From Paraconiothyrium sp. Pb-2020 (Eukaryota; Ascomycota; Dothideomycetes; Pleosporales; Didymosphaeriaceae), in NCBI GenBank assembly GCA_022419385.1, contig JAJUBI010000002.1, positions 1,736,001-1,800,000 of the forward strand: 64,000 nucleotides of DNA, given 5' to 3'. Positions 46,401 through 57,431 of this stretch are shown one piece after another. A program made the position numbers and the translations under genes. The notes beneath the pieces were generated by a model. It had not been told where the DNA came from, searched no databases, and saw only the letters and a list, made by a program, of their open reading frames with translations. Every line of letters begins with the position of its first letter. Position 1 is the first letter of the stretch.

Positions 46401-48729
46401 GAGTTTGAATAGGTTTGAACCTAGTCGACAATAGCACTGCGTCGATTTAGTAAGCGCTTAATTACTGCGTGCTTGGACAATGATCGAAGGTTGCAAGTGC
46501 CCCTCGTTGCGTGCGAGGTTGGACGCGCAATGGAGGCGCGGAAATCGCGAGACAGTGCTTGAGACATCTTTACCGGTGATTATCGTACACCTTTGCTTTG
46601 GGAATATTGTAGATGCCCTTGTCGAATGTACTCTTCCGTGCCTCTCGCCAAGCCCCTGGGATGTCCTTTCCTCGTGCGTGCGCTCTCTACCGCTTCTTGT
46701 ACACTACTGGCTGAAGCCATTCCAAAACGCCCTCCTTTTCTACACCTCATGCTATTCAAGTTACTAACGCACTAACTAAGCAGTTGTTCTCATTTTATTG
46801 ACTCAAATCTACTCAGAAATGCTCTCGTCGTTCGAACAAAGAGCATACAGCCGCAGTTCCGACGCCCAAACATCACAGACAACGCCGCTACGTGAAGAAA
46901 TATATCTTTGAAACCGTCATACATCGTCCGATATCAAGAGCACGCCTGCGATATGATATTCCACGGAGAAGAATAGGATACTGTAATAATAATACGAAGC
47001 GGAGATCAAGACAAGCTGCCTGGGGCGGATAAGATCTTTGCAATTGTTAGGACCTCATGCAATGTATAGTAAGCATCGCTGAGACTGCCTGATAAGCTTT
47101 GACAAAGGCTTCTTATGTTGTGATGGTGGCAGTGCATGATTTTTTGACCTGGAAGGTTGAAGGGAAACGAAAGTGTGTGCAAGTGGATTCTCGGAGCGGG
47201 CTCCACACCGATTCAGATTGAGCCTGTGATATAGCACAATAAGCTGGACAGACGTAAAGCGTACCGCATCAGCCACTGGCCTTATTTAATGTTATTATTC
47301 GACCCTGTTCTTCAACTGGACCAGTCATGCAATTTTCTGCTCTTGTACGGGCGACCACAGCGGAGGAATGTGTAAAGGTAAACATTAGCTCATCTTCGCC
47401 GGCGAACATGAATAAGTTAGGGTGTATATCCTCAGAAAGGGTTCCATCCATCCCTCACATGCAAGCCGTCTCCTTATGCTTTAGTCTTCCGAGTCTTGCT
47501 ATCGGTTATTCCTCGAAAATGAGACATTAACATGCACATAGGATTGCAGTTCGGGTGAAACCGTATGCGACTCGCTCCGATGGTCTGATACTCTATCATT
47601 GGGAAGGTCACATTGTTGGTAAACTGAAGTTGGACAGAAAATCTACCCAGGTCTGGGGTCCTATACCCCCTTTCTAGTTACTTCTCACTTCGATTCCGTC
47701 TTAATACGCCCCTTGTGTGCCAGCCACGTACGGTTGCTCATATCTCGCTATTCATCCCGTCGTCGCTGTGAATCTCTCCTTCCCGGGACTGCCGCTTCAC
47801 ACGATCGGACAACCGCTCACTATGACCGCCCTTGCGGTCGATCAGTACGAGTGTATCTTCTGTTTGGATGTAGCACACACCCACACCGCTTGACCCATGC
47901 TCTTGGAATCTTAATGACATGCCAACCGTTAATTTCACTCACCTGGGTGCATACTTTCGTAGATGGAATGGCGGTGATACTCACGGTGCTAACACTGGAA
48001 AGTGGGCTTTATAGAAGAGTACACCTAGGGCGACTGTGATAAGCATTTGTACCAGATTTTGGAGGCACTGATACCTTCAACTTTATTGTAAAAGATCCCT
48101 TCGAAGGTCCATCATCTGTCCAAAAATGGGTTCAAGGTATTGACCAATTTCTAAACAGCCGGTGAGGTGGAATTGCGGGAAAACTGATGTGTGGCTGGCC
48201 TTATGCAAGGGTACCAATGACTGATCTCCAAATGCAAGAAGTCTATTCATAATACGCCTGAACATCCTTCGTATATGCTGACATTGGCTGACGCTTCAAG
48301 CTGTTCTGACACTGCTAGACACATTTGGCTGAGACATCATCAAGGCACAAAGTGATACTTTGAGTACCTGAACGCGAACACGAGTGAATGCATGCTGATG
48401 GTTTTGCCCATAAGGGCAACCGAGCGTTTCGCTGTGAAAGACATCTGGAAGGACATACGACAGTGTAGTAGCACTAAGTACATAGGGGCAATCGGGTCAG
48501 CAGTAATGAACAACCTGTGATCTGTAGCCCTGAATAGGATCATAACGAATGCATCCTCGCGAGATGACTTGCGTTCAAACCTTTCCGCTCCTGCTGTGTT
48601 AACATATCCCTTACACGATGGTTGGGCTGTTCTGAGACGTGATAGACGTTTCAAGGGACCCGCTTGGACACTTTGAACTTGCGCAATAACTCTTGGGATC
48701 CATTGAAGATCTGGCTTGCAGCATCGTTA
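43451..48729. other. Gene-free stretch of about 5.3 kb
   Basis: I find no domain, no intron-bearing gene structure and no RNA gene. The longest frame (43938-44477, minus) has no ATG at its start and no known motif. Composition returns to average or slightly AT-rich. Confidence 0.45.
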
Positions 48730-49233
48730 TCATTTCTTCACTCCAGCCATTAACAACTCCCCAATTCTTCCCGTTGCCACTCCATCTACAAACTCCACCG
48801 CCTTCATCACCCTCTCGCCACCCTCCTCGATCCACAACCACCAAATTAAATCATTTTCCACCGGCTGTTCAGCCCCGTACGGCTTCATAAAGTAACTGAC
48901 TCTGACAACACACATCTTCCTCGTCTCATCAACAACGATATCCGAAATACGCATGTCCCATGTCTCGAGCTTGGACATCATCTTAGTTACGTGAGCAAGG
49001 AAGCTATCGACGGTGAATTCGCCTTGGAGCGCGGGATTGGCGGAGACAAGAGTGTTGTGGCCGAAGGAGTGTAGGAAATTGGTGGACCGAATTGCGCGGA
49101 CGCGCTCCAGGTTCATGCGGGTGGACTGGGTTTCGTCGCGGTCTTGGCAGTGGACGAACTCTGTAGCCGTTGCGAGGAGGGTTTTATAGAGCTGGCTGGC
49201 ATCTGAAGGAGCTTGTGGTTCAGGAGCGGTCAT
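48730..49233 (-). CDS. Small NTF2/SnoaL-like fold protein
   Basis: A single exon of 167 residues from a good ATG. The pattern is an N-terminal helix (ASQLYKTLLATATEFVHC), a middle segment with AHVTKMMSKLETWDMRISD, then alternating strands (CVVRVSYFMKPYG, NDLIWWLWIEEGGERVMKAVEFVDG). This matches the alpha+beta cone of the NTF2/SnoaL superfamily as seen in many fungal hypothetical proteins. Some members are cyclases or dehydratases, others only bind ligands, so no activity is claimed. There is no signal peptide. It stands alone at the edge of the gene-free zone. Confidence 0.7.
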   Translation of the reverse strand: MTAPEPQAPSDASQLYKTLLATATEFVHCQDRDETQSTRMNLERVRAIRSTNFLHSFGHNTLVSANPALQGEFTVDSFLAHVTKMMSKLETWDMRISDIVVDETRKMCVVRVSYFMKPYGAEQPVENDLIWWLWIEEGGERVMKAVEFVDGVATGRIGELLMAGVKK

Positions 49234-50985
49234 CTTAAGAACAATGCCGTGATTTACGCTGCCGGCTGGCGGTTGAACGGAGATTGACTCGTGTTAGCAG
49301 GGTGTTTCTTGAGCCGTCAAAATAATATTGAGGCGACTTGTGTGGTTTTCGATGAGCGCGCTGGATTGGAAATAATCCCCATCAAAACATCCCTTTTATA
49401 TTGTGGAGATTTGCGTTGTTCGGACACGCCACCCTGAAGGTAAAGGGCGACCCAGCGATTTGGTCGTACATTCCGGTCCAATCGGCACGCGATATCTGAG
49501 ATGGCCAATCTAGCGTGAGTCCTAGTAATACCTACGAAGGTGACCTCCAGCTGTCCTTACGGTGTAATGTGCATTTCTTTGTAGCATCCTTGGCAAAATC
49601 ACGCCACCTGCGCGCAACAATATAGCACTCCGAGACCCAAGACCGTGACACCAATGCGAGTATCAAACAGAAACCCTCCTAAGACTGTTGCAAAATCTCA
49701 ACATCTCAGTGACTCTGCACATTCCAGACGTGCAATGTGGGAGTATGGTCTTGCTCAAGGTATTTGCACAAAGGCGCTTGTCACACTCGTTCTTCGGCTT
49801 CCTCGGTCCAATGAGTAACGACTATTCCCACCAAGAACGATGCTTGAATGTTAAGCAAAATCGAAGGGAGCAGTTCATCCCAGTGTGGCAAGGCTCACGG
49901 AAGTGACGAACAGCGACAGATAGCGCTATGCAACAGCTTGCCGAACATATAGCGCTCGACGTATCAAGGGGGCGGTCGAGGCTCGTACCCTTGATGAATA
50001 ACAGTGATTTCCAGCGGAAGATCATGTGTCGGTATATGAGAGTCTTCCCCATTGCGGTATAATTCGGTTTCATAATTAGCACGGAAACTTCCTTGAATGG
50101 TTGATCGAAACATCTACTTCAAGCATACTCCGGACGTCGACTGTGGTTTTGTTGCGAACGTCCAGGCGCTCTATAAGAGGTCTTGCATAAAGTCAATTAA
50201 GCATGTGTTAACGCGGCTTTGCTGCGCGACACGGAGGGCATTTGTTCGATCGAAGTTGGAACAGAAGGTCTAGTGGCTAGAACACATTGATATGCTTAAG
50301 CGCGCTTACTCGATCGTATGCAGTGCACAATTGAGCATGCCTGGGGACAAACATTTGTACCATGACCTCGGCTCATTCATACTGAGCCTTTCTTGGCCGC
50401 ACGCAATTCAAGTTTCTATGCTGGTGCGCCCAATATGATTTAATTCCAATTTTAGTAATGCTTCCTGGTGGGTTTGACGTCTTGCCAAGTCGTTATCGCA
50501 TGTTATTTTGGTTTAAGTGCATGCGCGGGGATACCTATTGAACATCTCCACACTCTCAGGCTACCCCGCAAGACCTCTTGCAAGTAATTCCTCCAATATC
50601 GACAGCCAAGGTTGCCCCCATAAGCTAGAAGAGGTCATTCGCGAGATCGTCATGCATATTAGCCGATCGGTTTGGTCAATTACCGCGCTTCTGCTAACAG
50701 CCGGGCATCGGCACATTCGACGAAAAGGGCCTTTTCGCGGCCCTTAATCTTCCAACAGTAGCGGTGCTCATAATGGAATGTTTATTGTCGCGTGGACCAT
50801 GACAGGGGCCTCAAATAACCGTCAATCAATTCCAGGAATAACGGAGTGACTACCGCTGCGATGCCCGGTTGACATTCTATTCTAGATTAGCATCTGAATA
50901 GCATTTGCTACCTGTGATGTATAAAGGGTAGATCAAGTCGGCTCAACTTGACGATGTGAAAAATAAATCTTTGCATTTTGAAAAC
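49234..50985. other. Intergenic, about 1.75 kb
   Basis: No gene was recognised. The right end is the GH5 promoter, with a TATA-like box. Confidence 0.5.
50920..50926 (+). promoter_or_regulatory. TATA-like box of the GH5 gene
   Basis: TATAAAG lies 60 bp before the GH5 start codon, a normal distance for a strongly inducible fungal gene. It is supported only by motif and position. Confidence 0.4.
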
Positions 50986-52331
50986 ATGCGTTCCCTTCAA
51001 CTATTCTTCGCTGCTGCTGTGGCACTTCCAGCAGTCTTAGCAGCTGCTGTTCCCTCAGTTTCTGCGCGCGCGCTCAATACCCCTTTTAAGACCAACAAGC
51101 AATGGATTCAGGATTCCACAGGCAAGAACTTCACCTATGTTGGTGTGAACTGGCCAGGTGCCGCCGACGTGATGATTCCGGAGGGTCTGCAGTACGCTTC
51201 GATTGAATCGATCGTGACCAAGATCAAGAGCCTCAAGATGAATGTCGTGCGACTGACCTTCGCAATCGAGATGATTGATAATATCAAGGACAACGGTGGC
51301 GATGTTACTATCCAGAATGCTTTCAACAAGGCTCTTGGTACTACCAATGGGCCGAAGGTATACCAGCAGGTCATCAAGAGCAACCCGCAATTCAACGAGA
51401 AGACGACGAGAATCCAGGTAGAAATTCATGCTAATAGTCTTGCTGCATGATCGACTTATTGGCTCTAATAGGTCTTCGATGCTGTCGCTGCCGAGTTGAA
51501 CAAGCAAGGTATCTACGTCCACTTGGACAATCATATGTCGAAGGGCGCATGGTGTTGCGGTAGTGGAGATGGGAACACCTGGTTCGGAGACACCTACTTC
51601 AATGTCAACAACTGGAAGCGCGGTTTACAGTACATGGCCGATCATGCGAGTTTGCCAAACCGCTAGTGATGATGCGCTGCTGACCAGTACCGCAGGGCAA
51701 ATCATGGCCAAACCTCATATCGATTGGTCTTCGCAACGAACTCCGAAGCGGAGCCAATAATGGTCTTCCGTACAATTGGGCGACCTGGTACGACCAAGTG
51801 ATCCCAGCCGCCGATCTCGTGAACCAAGTAAACCCAAACATCCTCATCTTTCTCTCTGGTCTTGATTATGACACCAAATTGGAGCCCATCGCGACCGGGG
51901 CAGATCTGGGCAGCGGTAAGAAGTTTTTGCTGACGAACTTCAAATACGCCAACAAGTTGGTCCTCGAGCTGCACAACTACCAAAATGATGCCACAGACTG
52001 TGGAAGCATTGAGAGTGGCCTGTGGAATAATGGTTTCAGAGCTACAGGCACTGTTGCCGCAAACATAATGCCTGTAGTGCTCACCGAATTTGGATTCTCG
52101 CAAGCGGGTACCGACTACACAAAGACGTACGCGACGTGCATCAAGAAATTGATGCCACAATGGAAGACAGGATGGACCGTATGGGCACTGTCCGGAAGTT
52201 ATTACATTCGCTCTGGCACACAAGATTACGAGGAGACGTGGGGATTACTCAACCACAACTGGTCGGGTTGGCGCAATACGGCCGCTATAAGTGCGCTCCA
52301 GGGAATGATTGACGCGTCTTTGAAGGGTTAA
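50986..52331 (+). CDS. Secreted glycoside hydrolase family 5 (endoglucanase-like)
   Basis: Exons 50986-51417, 51472-51645 and 51696-52331 give 413 residues. The start is the ATG of MRSLQLFFAAAVALPAVLAA, a clear signal peptide; an upstream GTG-led extension was rejected. The GH5 barrel shows YVGVNWPGA, NVVRLTF, VHLDNHMSKGAWCCG, LISIGLRNEL with the acid/base Glu (about 217), LVLELHNY, and VVLTEFGF with the nucleophile Glu (about 333). The product should be an extracellular beta-glycanase retaining anomeric configuration; cellulose or a related beta-glucan is the likely substrate. Intron 2 (51646-51695) has a GC donor (GCGAGT) and a good branch site CTGAC before GCAG. With it, DH/GKSWPNLIS is restored. 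Confidence 0.91.
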
Positions 52332-53139
52332 GCGCTTATAGGGCGATTGCCTAGGCAACAAGATTATTTCAGTCAAAAATTGTGTTGACTGACGCAAGTC
52401 GCTCTTTTGTGAAGCGGCGCCCGTTGACATGTCGCTCCAAGCTTCCCTACATACCTATTGGCGCATCGTCACTTCCGACCATAATACTTCCATACTCAAC
52501 GACCATATTTATCGTGCATAATCATGCCAGGTTCCGCCGTTGCTTTCTGCTAAGCTATTGATCGACACCCCTTACTTCTCACTTTCCGGCCTCGTCGAGG
52601 TCACGTGACTCTTCTTCTATCTATCGTGTTTGGTATTCAAGTACCCGAAACAAATTTATGTGTCCACCCTTTGCATATGAATGGAAACGCCTCTCGTGAG
52701 CACCATCTACCTCTCAACACACTCTTCCAAGCGCATGTGAAAGTCATCCACAGTCGAGCTGAGTTAGCGTCTTCCCGAATTAGGTCATGATGTAATCAGC
52801 CACACTCATCCGCTCATGGTCTCTCAGCAGCATTCCGCTTTGAAACTAGACCTGCATATCCGTCAGGAACCCGAAAGTAGTGCCCCGGATTTTGGAATGG
52901 GGAACCGAGAGTCGGGCGTTCATGGGGCGAGAGGCACGGTTGCGGCCTCTCGGAGGAGTGAAAGAGCTGAGCTCAGATTTGCAGCTCCAATTCTCCGATC
53001 GGAGCAAGCTTTCGGGGAACCCTGGGCGTTTGCATTAATGTTGTTTGTTTGGCCTGTAGCTGGTACTTCATCAAGCGTTCATTTTCACTTCTTTGAGTAC
53101 TTCTTCAACAGTGGCTCTTGGTTTTCCATAATCGTTACC
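52332..53139. other. Intergenic, about 800 bp
   Basis: This contains the GH5 terminator region and the promoter of the DUF1772 gene. An open frame starting at 52816 overlaps the next gene in another frame and has no family resemblance. Confidence 0.5.
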
Positions 53140-53719
53140 ATGACTGACAACTACATCGTCAAGACCGTAGCAGGTACCTGCGTCGGCTTCTCCTTCATTC
53201 TCGTCGGTACGGGGTCTTACGAGGCTGCTGTAATTTCTTCATTGACTCCGAACAGGCAATGCAATCACCCAGTCATTCATGACCGTGCCAGCCCTCCTGG
53301 TCGACTTCCCCAAGCCGGGCACACCAGACCACACAGCACGCGCACGTCTTCTTGGACGTCAGTGGCCTCTCTGCTGGACGGTCGGCAACCAGTTCTTCCG
53401 CCCTATCTCCACCCTCGGCTTCCTAGGGTACGCCTACGCAGGCTACGCAGTATACAAGGAGTACAAGGATCACGTTGTCGCGAAAGGTGACTGGAGAATG
53501 TTCGCTGTGGCGGCTATTCTGCATCTTACGACTATTGTACACTCAGCGGTCAACATGCAACCGATGAACAACAAGTTGGAGGCTCTTGCCGGTAGGACTA
53601 GCGAGAAGGAGTTGGGCGAGGCGGAGGAGATTGCCAGGAAGTGGGGTAGCTGGAACAGGGTCAGGCTTGTTACGCCTCTTATTGCAGGAAGTTTGGCGTT
53701 GTTCCAGCTTGCTCAGTAG
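53140..53719 (+). CDS. DUF1772 (anthrone oxygenase-like) integral membrane protein
   Basis: Exon 1 (53140-53206) and exon 2 (53256-53719), joined across a 49-nt intron, give 176 residues. The junction yields GFSFILVG/NAITQSFMTVPALL, the start of DUF1772 proteins. Hydrophobic segments are visible at the N-terminus, around PISTLGFLGYAYAGYAVY, at WRMFAVAAILHLTTIVHSAV, and at the end (TPLIAGSLALFQLAQ). The loop MQPMNNKLEAL with an Asn-rich turn and W-x-x-x-N-x-x-R near the C-terminus (WGSWNRVR) is family-typical. Some relatives oxidise anthrones to anthraquinones in polyketide pathways, but many are of unknown role. No polyketide synthase lies in the window. Confidence 0.85.
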
Positions 53720-54179
53720 GTGTTGGACGCTTAGGGATCGTTTCAAACTACTAGAAACTCGAGCTGAGCGAAGTATGTTGCGAGCTGGCAGATTTTAATA
53801 ATCATCTATGAACTTTTCCTCTGCCATCAATATTCGTCCGCATTTGACGTGTATCAGTGAGCGGATGTGAAGCTGAGATGTTACCGGCCTCAGCATACAT
53901 GCATGGTCATGTCTGTACACACTCCGTCGTGACGGCAAGATTCAGTAGACATGGCTGTCCGGCGAATATCCTCAGGAGATTTAAGAACCTCGGGTTGGAT
54001 CTCTGTGAATCGTCATTGTTTGAAAGAGGTCGTGTATGATATGCTTGAAAAGCTGAAGTGCGATAATAGCCTTTAGCTTCCCACATTATCTACTGACTAG
54101 CTCTGCCTTCTGGAACGGTGACGCCTCAATGCCATCGTCATTATATCGCATGCAAATCGAGAGCCCTTCGCAGCATCTA
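53720..54179. other. Intergenic, convergent gene ends
   Basis: About 460 bp between the 3' ends of the DUF1772 and NmrA-like genes. No further feature is seen. Confidence 0.5.
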
Positions 54180-55127
54180 CTACTTCTTCCAACCGCTCCT
54201 CTCCCGCAGCCACCTTTCGAAACCACACAGCTGAGGTTCCTCCTTCTTCAACTTGGTGATATCCGCTCCATATCCATCAGTTGCGAACCATGTAATCATG
54301 ACATTCAGCTCTCCGACAGCCCACATAAGCGCACTGCCAAAGACGCCGTACGTTGCGATATTCGACGATCCAGTAACGCGCTCGAAACATCCAGCCATCT
54401 CATCCAAGGTCAACTCATCGCCAGCAAGAGCCTCGGCTCGCGTGTTCCAGCCTTGAGGATCGCGGAATGCCTTGGCGGCAAAGAGCCCTATATCCTCAGT
54501 AGATACCCACTGGAGAGGTTTCCCCTTTAGAGTATCTCGGAGAGCTGCGAGGAAGACCTTGGTCTTGAAGCCCGGCTCTAGGTTGTCCATGAAAGCGACC
54601 GGGCGAAGAATAGACCATCCCATGTTCTCGCCCTTCGGTCCTGCCTTCTCGAGCAAGTGGTTTTCGATCTGAAATTTGGACTTGAAATGTGGGATTGGGG
54701 TCTCGTTCTCGAAGCTCTTTGCATTGCCTCCACGATCGACGGAGGAATAAACGAAGTGTGTGACACCGTGGGCCACGGACTTGTCGATCAGTGCCTTTCC
54801 TTGATTGACCTCGCCATCGAAGGTGACGCCTGGCCCCAGCGAGATTTGCACAGAGTACACGCCCCAGATCTTGCTAGGCTTTCCGGCGCTCGTAAGTGTG
54901 TTCTGTGCAGATTTGAATAGGTCGGGCACATCGTTAAGGTCGCCTTGAACGAGCAGGACATCGGGAAAGCGCTTGGTAATCTTTTGGGCACCGGCCGAAG
55001 TGGTGTTGCGGGTCACGGCAAGGAGGACAAATTGAGATGATGACGGGTGAGAGGCAAGTTGCTCAAGAACAGCGCCGCCCTGTTTGCCTGTTGCGCCAGT
55101 AATGAGGATCGGTTTCGCGGAAGCCAT
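54180..55127 (-). CDS. NmrA-like NAD(P)-binding protein
   Basis: A single exon of 315 residues from the ATG MASAKPILITGATGKQGG; the open frame extends upstream but only with GTG, so that extension was rejected. The N-terminal GxxGxxG motif (GATGKQG) is the Rossmann nucleotide-binding loop of atypical short-chain dehydrogenases. Further family marks are LLVQGDLNDVPDLFK, THFVYSSVDRGG, the helix HFKSKFQIENHLLE, and WSILRPVAFMDNL. YxxxK is replaced by the HFKSK type, so the protein may be a redox sensor or isoflavone-reductase-like enzyme. Some NmrA-like proteins regulate nitrogen metabolism and others are biosynthetic; position next to oxidative enzymes favours the second only weakly. Confidence 0.88.
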   Translation of the reverse strand: MASAKPILITGATGKQGGAVLEQLASHPSSSQFVLLAVTRNTTSAGAQKITKRFPDVLLVQGDLNDVPDLFKSAQNTLTSAGKPSKIWGVYSVQISLGPGVTFDGEVNQGKALIDKSVAHGVTHFVYSSVDRGGNAKSFENETPIPHFKSKFQIENHLLEKAGPKGENMGWSILRPVAFMDNLEPGFKTKVFLAALRDTLKGKPLQWVSTEDIGLFAAKAFRDPQGWNTRAEALAGDELTLDEMAGCFERVTGSSNIATYGVFGSALMWAVGELNVMITWFATDGYGADITKLKKEEPQLCGFERWLRERSGWKK

Positions 55128-55891
55128 GATTGTCGTCTGAAGGGCGCGAGAATGAGACGAAAGGCGGACAAGTGGAAGATGTGCCTGTGGACAGGTGAAA
55201 GTGGACGTGAAAGTGAAATACCTCAAGAGGTAATTCACTGCTAGCACCGGGCTCGGACCCCCGTTTTCCGCCAGACAGGTACGGGCGTGCAGTATCGCCG
55301 GGGAGCTGCGGCCATGGCCAGATAGGCCGCTTGAGGTAAGATGCCACTATGGTCATTGCAGAGCCGGTCCGCTGTCATCCAATTGAGCCAATGACAACGA
55401 GCTCCCGTACGACTTGCGCTTGCTGCCACCATCGCACCGGCGTTGCCGAGCACGCGACTTGTACGGCATCGGGGCTCTCCACTCTCCCCTCAACCTAGGC
55501 CGACCTCCGATGCCACCAAGGGCTTCCCGCGACAGTCATCGCTCGTCAGGTACGCAATGCTCGTGAAGACCCGCGCCTTGAAGCGTACAATCGCGCTGTC
55601 GTGTCGAAGATAATGTTGGGTAGACGTTCGCGATTAGATGCAGGTTAAGCTCTGCCTAGGCGTTCGCGACGGCACTAGTGATAGATTTCCCTTTTCGTCT
55701 ACAGTGGGATGGGATCTACACCAGGATCAATCAACTATGGCGCATATAGCACAAACTACCAGACCGCTTGTGTACAAACACAACTTCTTCGCTTGCTAGC
55801 CGCAATCGCACGAAGTAATTGCAAAAAGGTTCCTCCGAGAACGAGACGATAGCAGAATATGATAAACGCCCACGGCCAATGTCATGACAGA
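55128..55891. other. Intergenic, about 760 bp
   Basis: This is the upstream region of the NmrA-like gene and the downstream flank of the next gene on the same strand. No gene was seen. Confidence 0.5.
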
Positions 55892-56458
55892 TTACTTGCT
55901 CAAGATACCACTCAGTCTCTGCTGCAGTTCCTGTGCCTTCGCGCTGTTCACAAACTCCTTCAACTCGACTATCTTCGTGCCGTCCGGGGTCATCTTCACA
56001 AAGAGAACACATTCTGTCCACCACTCCGTGATACCAATATCGATGAGTACTTTGCCCTTCTCGCTCGCAGCAACCTTGCCACCCATCCTGCAATGCGCAA
56101 TGACTGTATTGGTTTCCTGCGAAAAGTGCACCTCTCCATGCGGTGCCATCTTGAAATCCTCAAACAGCGAGAAGATCATGACGGCATGTTGCTGAAAATT
56201 CTCGAGACTTCGAGGAGGGAGGCTGAGAGACAACGGTAGAACTGTATGCGAGAAGTCTTTGGATGCGTTCGCGCCGAGAGCTGCGGGCCGCAGGGTCGTA
56301 TATGCTCTGAGGAGCTTGTCAAAGGTTTGCAGGTGAGTTGTTTCTTTCTGAGGCTTGTTGCCGCGCAGATAGTAGACTGTTGGGACGAGGACTGAGAGTG
56401 CCGCGAGTGTCGCTGTTGCGAGCCGTAACTCGGAATTCGAGATGTGGAGGTTGGACAT
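55892..56458 (-). CDS. Small membrane-anchored NTF2/SnoaL-like protein
   Basis: A single exon of 188 residues from the ATG MSNLHISNSELRL. The frame is open about 86 codons further up, but that part is Arg/Ser-rich and low in coding character, so the inner ATG is preferred; the longer form would be 274 residues. The segment LATATLAALSVLVPTVYYL is a likely membrane anchor. The rest resembles fungal NTF2/SnoaL-fold proteins: HTVLPLSLSLPPRSLENF, VIAHCRMGGKVAASE, and the terminal WWTECVLFVKMTPDGTKIVELKEFVNS. No catalytic activity can be assigned. It shares the fold, but little sequence, with the protein at 48730-49233. Confidence 0.7.
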   Translation of the reverse strand: MSNLHISNSELRLATATLAALSVLVPTVYYLRGNKPQKETTHLQTFDKLLRAYTTLRPAALGANASKDFSHTVLPLSLSLPPRSLENFQQHAVMIFSLFEDFKMAPHGEVHFSQETNTVIAHCRMGGKVAASEKGKVLIDIGITEWWTECVLFVKMTPDGTKIVELKEFVNSAKAQELQQRLSGILSK

Positions 56459-57431
56459 GGTCTGGAAGTGGTATCTTTCGTTATATCGAGCCGTCCGTCT
56501 CTTCGGTAGAGGAGAGAGCAAGGACGTGTTTTCTGGAGCTCTGAGTGTCATGCAAGAGCTCTCGATAGCTCTAGCAAGTGACGCAGGGTCCAGCACGTGT
56601 TTGCAGACTCTGGGGCTCCAGGGCTGTTGAACACCGGCCCAGGAGAAGCGCGCATTCACACGCCTCCGCGACGAGGATGCCGGCTCGAGCAAACGGTACT
56701 CCTCGGAGTCTGCCAATCTTGCAGTGCAGCATCGTCATCGAAACAGCGAGGCCTTTCCCCTGCACCATCATCCCCAACCTCCGACTTCTTTCCTGCACAC
56801 TCGCCGATCTCCACTTGCTGACTCCAGCCCCGATAACTGCAGTACTCAGCTTGCATGTCCGCACTGCGCCACCTTCACAGTAACTTAATGCTCACACCAC
56901 CTTGTTGTGGTGACATGCATATCCGTTGGAGAGCCGTAAACAGAAACTCCTGGATCTGTACCTCGCATGTCGCGGGCTAGTCCACTAGCGTACCATAAAC
57001 ACCGTAAGAGTCAATCGGCATGTCGGAGGCTGCAAGTGCGAGACAATGACGTTTACACCTCACTTTCGATGTTGCACTGCATCTGTTCACGATAACGCCT
57101 TTGCAAGCTCACACCGATACAGGAAAGTCGAAATCCAGGACCTTTGTGAAGTCTAACGGGGGAGTTGACGAACCAGATCCGCTTAGTTGTTAGCACGCGC
57201 CGCCACATCAGGGAAACACAACGCGTACATCTCGAAGAAAAAAACGCTAGTCGTGTAAAGTGTATGTGGTTGACTATCTGTAAGGAAACACGAAGGTGAA
57301 TACATGCTTAGACGCGTGCATATCATCGCTTTCCGTGCATTAACGCCATTATCCCCATGGGAAGGAAACCCCAATACACGGCTTGCCGGCGAAATCAGCG
57401 ACGACAAAAACAAATCGGCCGCAACCGTCGC
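56459..57431. other. Intergenic, about 970 bp
   Basis: This holds the upstream region of the NTF2-like gene and the 3' flank of the FAD monooxygenase gene. No gene was recognised. Confidence 0.5.

Noticed and set aside
51650..51687. 38-nt GT..AG alternative for GH5 intron 2
   Set aside because: It is too short for a normal fungal intron and would add residues not seen in GH5 proteins. The 50-nt GC..AG intron fits better.
52816..53490. 224-codon frame overlapping the DUF1772 gene
   Set aside because: It uses a different frame from the recognised protein and shows no motif.
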